Part shown: positions 57,347-64,000 of the stretch, piece by piece
Numbering within the stretch: position 1 is the first letter of the stretch
Layout: each line of letters starts with the position of its first letter
Source: Rheum nobile
Lineage: Eukaryota > Streptophyta > Magnoliopsida > Caryophyllales > Polygonaceae
DNA: 64,000 nucleotides
Reading direction: 5' to 3'
Assembly: GCA_027886185.1 (NCBI GenBank)
Contig: WOAB01000589.1
Span: forward strand, 4,097,001-4,161,000
Notes under the pieces: generated by a model
What the model saw: the letters and a program-made list of their open reading frames with translations, nothing else
Databases searched by the model: none
Told to the model about the DNA's origin: nothing
Made by a program: the position numbers and the translations under genes

Positions 57347-59744
57347 CTATGCACAACTTTAGGTGGGATATGTATTTGACACCATACATATTGTTCAATT
57401 TTATGGATACACGGCAATCCATCTCTCACAAGCATCTGGCATCTGCAAGTGGGGTCCAAAAATGGATCTTTCCCAAGTTTGTATTCATTTATCAAGCTCT
57501 TCATGGCTTCATCAGAGATCTTGTACTTCAACTCCTTGAAAACATCTGCTATTTTCACAATACACATCATCTTCTTGAGACTTATGTTGAAGGTTTCCTT
57601 GATCTCATTTACTTGGATGCTCATCAATGAATCATATTGAGCTAACACAATGTTTAACCTATCATGTGGAGTAGTCAAGAAGTTTTTTCAATGGCGAGTG
57701 TTCTCCTTCAACCTCAATCTTGAGCAACCTTCGCTCATACGCCTCTACAATTGTTTCCTTAAACAACACCATGTAAGCATTTGCAAACCTTGTTGCAGTG
57801 TCATCATGCTTGATGATTTTCTTAGCTTTGGTCTCGATGTTCTTGTATACATGATGCCTACATAGAATGTACTTTGCCTTTGGGAACATTTCATCCACCG
57901 CGATCATCAAGGCAAGCTCTCGATCCGTCACTATGGATGTAAGTGTTTTCTACACAAGCCCACAAAATTTGGCAAGCTGCTTTATAGCCTACAAGTAGTT
58001 TTCTTCCTTCTCATGGGAAATAAATGCTCCTACTACGTTGTAATTCTTCCATGTAGAAGTGAACCCTACAATTTTCAAGAAAGGCATCTCATACGTGCAT
58101 AAAAACTAACATGTTATATCATAATAAAATAACATATCAATAACTATATAATATTGAGATGTGTGAATGTTAGATGTTTGTATTGTAGGTGGATTCTAAC
58201 AATAATATATATGGAAATGCCTTGAGGAGTGATATAGAGTCCGGGCTGACAAAGAATACGTCGGTGACCTTATTGGTTTTAAGGTCCGATCTATGCTTCA
58301 TATAGTAGTTGTATTCTTTAGATTTCATGAAGAATTGTTGAACAATTGTTCTTCCTTCCATCCCAGCCCTTCGTACATCATACATCTCATTGTACACTTG
58401 CTTCTTGCTAGTGTAGTTCCCTGGGAACTGGTTCAGTGTAGTTGCAATCTGGGTAGGCGTACAATGTGTCTTGGTCATCGACTCTACCAATCTCTTTTGA
58501 TCAGTTGTGAGTCTTCCAGCAAATGCATGCCCATATAAATTGGACCCAATCTCATGGTTATGAGTTCCATGTTCTACATTGATCTTCCATGATCCTCTAG
58601 GGCGTTCACGGCACATCAATTTGAAGGGACACCCACATTTCTTTGTTTTTTGTGTTTTTTCAGACTTTGTTTTCTCCTCCTTTTGATGGGGTGTACATTC
58701 CTTCTCTTTCACAAAGCAACATAGTCTTCCCAAGATGACGATCATCTGATTTTCTATCTCGGTTAATCTTAATGTAGATGTTATTTTGGAACCTAGTGTC
58801 TTTCACCCACTTAATTGCCTCTTCCCTGGTGCATAACACAATATATGTGGTAAACAACTCAGAATAATCAGCTGACACATGGATCACCTCCAAAACTGAT
58901 ACATTAAGTTTCGTTTGTGTATGCAACGGTGGAAATCCAAACTACACCAGCGTAAATTGTGCCTATACCCATGCAAATCCACTCCTACTGAGTATTGTGG
59001 ATGGACTATGAATTGCTTCAGAAGGTACATATTCTGGACCAAACGTTGAATATGGAATGTACGAAGAAGGCGTCTCATTTTCTATAGGTCAATCATTAAG
59101 ACTTAGGTCGTTAAGACCAAGATAAACCTCGATATCCTCTTGTTGAAAAAGTTAAACAAGTAAAATACGATGTATTGGGGGCCCTTACGTCCGTAAAGAA
59201 AGAATTCCATCCGTCCTTCACGAATGGAGGACAACCGTCGTGACAGACGAAGCACAACTGTCCGTGACGGACAGAGCACAACCGTCCGTGACGGACGGAG
59301 CATCACCGTTCGTATCGGTCGGACAACAACCGTCCGTAACGGACAGATGGGCTTAGTCCGTGACGGATGGAGCTCATCCTAGTAGTTATGATTTTCACAT
59401 CCTAGTCATTCGACATTGTTCTTCTACACAAATCGAGAGCGATCAAATAAAAAATTTACACTTATAATTTTTCAAGATACAAACACTGACATTTACCTAC
59501 ATATCTGATCTAACATACTTATCAAACATCCTTCTAGATCCGAAAAAATCTCAAACTAACATGAAAGTTGTGATTTTTAACTTGCAAATAGAGTAAATAT
59601 CACAAATTTTATCTACATGTATTAGCAATTTCATATAAACTCAAAGTTTGAAATAAAAACATAAAAATGTACCTCATTGTGACTAAACATCGTTGAATCA
59701 TCCCCTCTAGCACCAGGGTGCAAACCATCATCATGATTTGCCAT
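57347..59744 (-). pseudogene. MULE transposase-OTU gene, copy 2, 5' part (FAR1 and DDE)
   Basis: First exon 59744-59673 starts MANHDDGLHPGARGDDS with donor GAG followed by GTAC. The first intron carries the CGTCCGTGACGG array. The next exon (about 59145-58660) holds DIEVYLGLNDLSLND, STFGPEYVPSE and the FAR1 start CTREEAIKWVKDTRF. After a frameshift comes CGCPFKLMCRERPRGSWK with HGTHNHEI, then the MULE core (58745-58170), IVGFTSTWKNYN, and the SWIM finger CRCQMLVRDGLPCIHKI near 57420. The first catalytic Asp is Glu here (ILLLESTYNTN). The stop near 57951 and the frameshift near 57680 are shared with copy 1. It is cut off from its OTU half by 43182-57341. Confidence 0.83.
59175..59370. repeat. 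CGTCCGTGACGGA array at the right end of the MULE
   Basis: About eight variants of CCGTCCGTGACGGACGG / ACCGTCCGTAACGGAC, mirroring the array near the left end. Confidence 0.8.
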
Positions 59745-59904
59745 GATATATGAGAGTTTTTGTTTGAGAGTAAAAGAGTGATTTGGGTTTTGTTTGATCT
59801 ATGAGGCCGTAATATCGGAAGATATTTCGATAATTAAATTCTATTAGGTGGGGGAAAATAGAATTTAATGCAAATGCCAGTGTGAAGACCGCGCCCGAGC
59901 GCTA

Positions 59905-60059
59905 AAAAGTAAAAGCACCTGGGTGCTATTTAGCAACCATGTAATTTTTTTCTTATATGTGCATGAGTGCTAAAGTGTGCAAGTTTTTTGCATGTATGTG
60001 CGTAAGTTTTTGCTTGTATGTGCATCATTCTTATTTTACACGGTAATAATCATTCTCGC
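59905..60059 (-). repeat. Right terminal inverted repeat of the MULE
   Basis: In reverse complement: GCGAGAATGATTATTACCGT, GTGTAAAATAAGAATGATGC and ACATACAAGCAAAAACTTA, matching the left end at 14248 / 37720. The 59745-59904 interval is the presumed promoter and leader of the transposase gene; no strong TATA was identified. Confidence 0.78.
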
Positions 60060-60535
60060 CTAATCAATGCCATATATAATAAATGTATATTCATATTTAC
60101 AAATATTCTTATTGAGTATATCTAATTCTAAAAAAACTAATAAAACCATATCATTACTCGATAGTTGATAGATATAGATTCATAGTTAGTATCTATCAAG
60201 TGAGTTGTAAATTATAATTGATTTGATCATATTGAATACATTTGTCATTCTAACTTTGAATTTATTTTTTACAATAAATTATGTATTAATCTATAAGAAA
60301 ATAAACTTAATATGATGAATCATATACGATTTTTTTATTTGAAAAAGTGCTAAATAACTATCCATATAATTGATAAATTTATTAATAACGAGAAAAATTG
60401 ATGAGGATAAAAAATATCAATTGTAGTCGTATTAATGGTAGTATGACATTTTGTGGGAATTGATATATAAAAACTATTCATCTTTTAATAGAACAAAATA
60501 TATTTATATTATTCAAAATATTTAATAAATTGGAC
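60060..60535. other. AT-rich flank between the MULE and a Helitron 3' end; no gene
   Basis: AT-rich, no coding frames. Confidence 0.55.
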
Positions 60536-60563
60536 CCCGTGCAAGGCACGGGCACTATACTAG
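60536..60563 (+). mobile_element. Helitron 3' terminus
   Basis: A perfect 7 bp hairpin CCCGTGC-AAG-GCACGGG (60536-60552), seven bases, then CTAG (60560-60563) followed by T. This is the textbook plant Helitron 3' end, plus strand. Its 5' end was not found nearby. Confidence 0.85.
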
Positions 60564-60627
60564 TTGGCGACAGCAGGCAACGGCGGATGACAGGAAGCGG
60601 CAACGGCGAACGATGTCGCGGTACGCG
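60564..60627. other. GC-rich block left of the hAT MITE
   Basis: Continues at 61208 once the MITE is removed. Confidence 0.5.
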
Positions 60628-61199
60628 TAGAGATGGCACGGTTCCGGAACCAGAGGTTCCAAAACCGGAAAAAATGAAAACTGGAACCAAATTAATCTGA
60701 AACCGGAGGTTTCGGTTCCGATTTCGGTTTTATCCGATTTCGGTTTCGGTTTTATCTGGTTCCGGTTTCGATTCTAGAACCGGAAAAACACACTTTTTTA
60801 TATATATAAAAAAAAAGAACAAACATTTTTTTTGTAAAAAATATAAAAGACATTACTTTTTTTTTAAAATAATGATAAAGTGAACGTTTCTTTAAACTTA
60901 AAAGATTTATACTGTAAGACTTAAACTTAAAATTTAACTTAATTTGACTTATAAAATAAATTGACAGAAAAACAAAAATATATATATATAAGTTGAGAAC
61001 CGGGGGTTTACTCGGTTCAAACCTCCGGTTTCGAACCTCCGATTATGAACCTGGTAAACCTCCGGTTCTCCGGTTTTGGTTTTTCCAAACCGAAACCGGA
61101 TATAGGAGGTTTATCCGGTTTCGGTTCGAGCCGGTTTGGGTTTTTTCCGGTTTCGAAACTGGAGGTTCTCCGGTTCCACCGAACTACGAACCATCTCTA
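60628..61199. mobile_element. hAT-type MITE, 572 bp
   Basis: Ends TAGAGATGGCACGGTT and (reverse complement) TAGAGATGGTTCGTAG, flanked by 8 bp GGTACGCG (60620-60627) and GGCACGCG (61200-61207), one mismatch. Subterminal regions are packed with GGAACCGGAA / TTCGGTTTCGG motifs in both orientations; the centre is A/T-rich. No coding capacity. Confidence 0.88.
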
Positions 61200-61207
61200 G
61201 GCACGCG

Positions 61208-61660
61208 GTGGCAGAGAGGACGTCGGAGGAGAGGCGGTGGCGGCAGATCTGGAATTTCCATATTTGTCGATGAGCAGCAGCGGGAGCACCGGCGCGAGAT
61301 CTAGTTCGAAGGGAGCAGCGGCCACCGGTGCTGGAATTTCCAGATCTGGTTCGGCGGGAGAAACGACCATCGGTGCTGGTTCGGCGGCGGCGGAAGAGAA
61401 CCCGACTGGAGTGGCGGCGCGTCGGCGCCGGAGGAGCACTCGACGGCGGGAGCAGCGGCCAAGGCGGCGGAGGAGTCGTGTATGTCGATGACGGAGGTGG
61501 GTATGTCGACAGCGGCGGAGTCAACGACAACGGCTACAACGTAGGTGGAGGTGGCGTCCGATAATGCATTGGAGGTGGCAGCGGCCGTCGGTGTCGAGGC
61601 GGTGGCGCGAGTGCGGGAGGCGAGCCCATCCCGACGGCCATAGAAATATGTCCTTCAAGA
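61208..61660. other. GC-rich block with repetitive Gly/Ala/Ser/Arg frames
   Basis: Open in several frames on both strands because of composition (GGC/GGA repeats). Contains repeats of CTGGAATTTCCAGATCTGG (61330) and a diverged inverted piece at 61243. It could be a captured or decayed host exon; I recognise no domain and make no gene call. Confidence 0.4.
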
Positions 61661-61839
61661 ACTGAGAACTGGCCGAGGTACCTTTTCGTTTGTTTTTTAG
61701 TTTTATAATTAATTTAGATTATTGTATTTATTTAGTTTGTAATTATACTAGTGTTATTTATACGAATAGTTAGAACTGTAGTCAAATTAAAATAGACAAA
61801 TTCGTATACTAGTTAAATTTAGTGTTGCAATAAATTAAA

Positions 61840-62300
61840 TTGGAATTTTATTTAAATTAGAAATGAATTGTAATTTTATAGCAATTAGAAATTTGTTTAA
61901 ATTAGATAAATTAGAATGTTAGTCGAAATAAATTAGAAATTTGCTGAAATTAAAGGAATTTTTAAATATTAGATAAATTAGAATATTATTTTAAATTAAA
62001 TAAGAATTTGTTTAAAATTAGAATTTTAGGTAGAAATGAATTGTAATTTTATAGAAATTAGAAATTTGTTTAAACTAGATAAATTAGAATGTTAGTCAAA
62101 ATAAATTAGAATTTTTTTGAAATTAAAGGAATTTTTAATATTAGATAAAAATTTAATTAGATAAATTAGAATCTTATTTAAATTAAATTAGAATTTTATA
62201 TAAATTAGAATATTAGGTAAAAATGAATTGTAATTTCATAGCAATTAGAAATTTATTTAAATTTGATAAATTAGAATGAAAATAGTGATGAATTTGTAAT
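61840..62300. repeat. About 170-190 bp AT-rich tandem repeat, 2.5 units
   Basis: GAATTGTAATTTTATAG, followed by the AATTAGAAATTT block and TAAATTAGAATG, starts near 61865, 62037 and 62225. A shorter repeat GTAATGAAAATAGTGAAGTA follows at 62297 and 62376. Confidence 0.7.
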
Positions 62301-62546
62301 GAAAATAGTGAAGTATACGAACAATTGTTGAAATTAACTTATTTTTTTAATACAGATAAAAATAGCAAAATAATTTGTAATGAAAATAGTGAAGTATACG
62401 AATAATTAAGCTAATTTGGGACAATTATTTGAAAATATAAATGTTTAGTCAAATTTAGTGGAATATTAGAATAAGTGCGAATAAATAGTAGCAATTGATT
62501 ATAATTAAAAACATCTCTGTAAAATAAATTATAAATTATAATTTGA

Positions 62547-63480
62547 ATGAAACAGGATGTAGTCGCGAGAATCAAACAAAAGATGCGCAGGGGACATCGG
62601 GTGGAATCTCGACCCGTGACAGCTTCTGGTCGTAAGCGCATAAACCTCCTACACCCCCGCACCCGACGTTATCGCAAGAGGAGAATCCCGAAGGATCCCA
62701 TTCCATTATCGGATCCTCCTCTTTCAGATGTACTTCCATCTCCTGGTGTGTGTTTACCTCCGGCTTCGCAGAGTCCCGTCCGTGACATGGGCGAGGTACC
62801 GATGGAGGATGCGTTTGCTGACATAAAGGAGACTGCGGCCGAGGGTCCTCATTAGGACAATGTCGTTATGGAGGATGTCCCTCCCGCCCCCCAAGAGCAC
62901 GTTCTCCCTCCTGCTCCCTAGCAGCACGTTCCCCCTCCCGCCCCCCAACAACCCGTTCCCGTACTTGCCCCCAGTTGCCCGCTCCCCCTTCCGCTGGTAA
63001 GGCTCCACCTGCCGAGGAGGACCTCCGTACGAGCTTGAGTCGCTTGATGTGCTATAGAGCTTCGAGACTCACGTTGCGCATCAGATTTGACACGCTCCTC
63101 CTCCGCCTACACCGGCTCTCGTATGGCGTTTGAAGGCTTATACTCGACCGACCGACTTCGATGGCTGGAGGAGTTTATTCCCACATAGGTGGTTAAGGGT
63201 AGTTGGTTTTGGCTTGTGGAGCAGTCCAGATTGACTGGTCTCCAGAATTATCAGTTCGGTAGGGTCGACCACGTTCTTATAGCAGTGTTCGTCGAGAGGT
63301 GGCACCTTGAAACGAACAACTTTCATTTTCTGTGGGGCGAGATTACGATCACGCTTCACAATGTGGAGAGGATCTTGGGGCTGAGCATAGAGGGGTTTCC
63401 CTACCGCATACCGTTGGCAGGTACGGATGACAAGCTAAAGAAGTTGACAGCCGGGGTACCGTTAATATCCCGGACTGCGG
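62547..63480 (+). pseudogene. Second plant mobile domain (PMD) gene fragment, different subfamily
   Basis: 62547-62855 encodes a basic, Pro-rich N-terminus (KQKMRRGHRVESRPVT, PRTRRYRKRRIPKDP). Low-complexity Pro/Gln repeats with stops follow to 63000. Then the PMD start appears: RLTGLQNYQFGRVDHVLIAV, FVERWHLETNNFHFLWGEIT and ITLHNVERILGLSIEGFP (63225-63405). Homology stops near 63480, so most of the PMD is missing. The sequence differs clearly from the PMD genes at 15.2 and 38.7 kb. It ends about 200 bp before a host start codon, so it may form part of that gene's promoter. Confidence 0.75.
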
Positions 63481-63529
63481 TTTATTCATTTAACCGGGGT
63501 CCGGTTACTTTATTTTTTTTTACAAAATT

Positions 63530-63676
63530 GAAATACCCGGCACGCTTGACCTCGGAACCCTACTCGCTCGCCTCCCTCCTCCATCTTCTTCTCCACTCGA
63601 TCGCCTCCCTCCGCTCGCTCATCCCCATTCTTCATAAACCCTAACTCATCTGATTCTTCTCTCCCCGACCATCGCC
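63530..63676 (+). promoter_or_regulatory. Pyrimidine-rich promoter / 5' leader of the host gene
   Basis: CTCGCCTCCCTCC-type runs (Y-patch-like) from 63567 on, with an AAACCCTAA telo-box at 63636-63644. A weak TACTTTATTTTT lies at 63506-63517. Telo-boxes are common upstream of plant ribosomal and translation genes. Confidence 0.55.
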
Positions 63677-64000
63677 ATGCTCTCCCGCTTCATCTCCAGA
63701 TCCACTCGCCACCATCTCTCTCGTCTCACCATCAATTTCTCCTCTCATCTCCACACTCCACCTCCACAGCCCTCCTCTCTCTGCTCTCCATCAAGACCTA
63801 ATCTCTCTCCTCCTTTTTTCACCCTCCGCTTTTTCTCCTCCGGTAGAAGGAATGGAGACGACGGCAACAGCAATCGACACTCTGATTCGTGGAAGCTCAC
63901 CTCGGAGAATGACGACCTCAGCGCCGCCGAGAGTGATGTTTTTCAGGGGGTTGGGAGTGGCGGCGGTGGCGAGGATTCGTGGGAGGCGGCGGTTGGTGTG
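63677..64000 (+). CDS. Host nuclear gene with mitochondrial presequence, 5' end only
   Basis: ATG at 63677 in context CGCCATGC opens 108 codons to the window edge with no stop. The first about 60 residues are Ser/Arg/His-rich and free of acidic residues (MLSRFISRSTRHHLSRL, then PPFFTLRFFSSGRRNG). RFF followed by SS fits the plant mitochondrial cleavage pattern R-x-(F/Y)-(S/A), giving cleavage near residue 58. Downstream is acidic and Gly-rich (DDGNSNRHSDSWKLTSENDD). The telo-box and targeting sequence suggest a protein imported into mitochondria, possibly in translation, but the fold lies outside the window and I do not identify it. This is the only undamaged ordinary gene here. Confidence 0.8.
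   Translation, partial: MLSRFISRSTRHHLSRLTINFSSHLHTPPPQPSSLCSPSRPNLSPPFFTLRFFSSGRRNGDDGNSNRHSDSWKLTSENDDLSAAESDVFQGVGSGGGGEDSWEAAVGV

Larger units (their letters stand above)
21279..58828. repeat. Tandem duplication, copy 2
   Basis: Second copy of the 6171-21245 unit. Its right limit is where copy 1's MULE homology stopped (…CTTCCCTG, 58828); the intact MULE 5' part continues beyond. It is enlarged by the chromovirus 22433-33972 and by 43182-57341. Confidence 0.9.
37720..60059. mobile_element. Two-gene MULE, copy 2, both termini present
   Basis: Left terminus G(T)GAGAATGATTATTACC at 37720/37722; right terminus is its inverted match ending CATTCTCGC at 60057/60059, with about 70 bp of recognisable inverted repeat. 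Without its insertions (Cassandra, 43182-57341) the element is about 7.6 kb. The PMD gene starts near the left end, the transposase-OTU gene near the right end, and they converge in the middle. Flanks (TTTGATCAT left, CTAATCAAT right) do not form a clean 9 bp target duplication. Confidence 0.8.

Noticed and set aside
61111..61564. Gly/Ala/Pro-rich gene
   Set aside because: Several overlapping frames on both strands are open only because of GGC-type composition; no start context, splice signals or domain could be supported.

Overview
This is nuclear DNA from a flowering plant, very probably a eudicot. The plant origin is shown by Ty3/Gypsy retrotransposons primed by initiator-Met and Asp tRNA, a Cassandra TRIM with 5S rRNA sequence in its LTRs, CACTA, Mutator-like (MULE), hAT and Helitron elements, plant mobile domain (PMD) genes, and a plant-type nuclear gene with a mitochondrial presequence at the right edge. 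I cannot name the species. Almost everything left of about 63.5 kb is nested transposable elements; only one ordinary host gene (5' end, 63677-64000) is visible.

Layout. 1-705: remnant of a GC-hairpin-rich LTR. 706-1935: dead Helitron PIF1-type helicase. 1936-6794: AT-rich DNA holding several Helitron termini, one delimited non-autonomous Helitron (5090-6514) and a 60-codon exon-like island. From 6171 to about 58.8 kb lies one tandem duplication of a unit of about 11.9 kb. Copy 1 is 6171-21245, copy 2 is 21279-58828, and the join at 21243-21283 carries about 40 bp of filler copied from 80 bp upstream. Each unit holds the 5' end of that Helitron, a CACTA element with a Transposase_24 fragment, an AT-rich spacer, and most of a two-gene MULE. 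That MULE carries a PMD gene (+) facing a FAR1/MULE transposase with a C-terminal OTU domain (-), already interrupted by a Cassandra element.

After the duplication the copies were hit separately. Copy 1 gained a 2.9 kb solo-LTR-like insertion (7319-10210) and a 265 bp MITE (12242-12506). Copy 2 gained an 11 kb Tekay/Del-type chromovirus (22433-33972), whose left LTR edge was later hit by a SINE-like hairpin cluster, and a 14.2 kb element with LTRs but no coding capacity (43182-57341) that itself contains a 6.3 kb Athila-like gag-protease element (46626-52938). Target-site duplications support most of these joins, so the order of events can be read directly.

57342-60059 is the 5' half of the copy-2 transposase gene and the right MULE terminus. 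A Helitron 3' terminus ends at 60563, a hAT MITE lies at 60628-61199, then come GC-rich and AT-repeat DNA and a second, unrelated PMD fragment (62547-63480). That fragment abuts the promoter and 5' UTR of the host gene.

The points most worth follow-up are the convergent PMD / transposase-OTU MULE, the extra acidic reading frame with an N-myristoylation-like start upstream of gag in the chromovirus, the Cassandra-Gypsy chimera at 54478-54797, the CG-rich palindrome arrays shared by different LTR families, and the filler-bearing duplication junction. All family assignments come from recognising motifs by eye; no database search was run.
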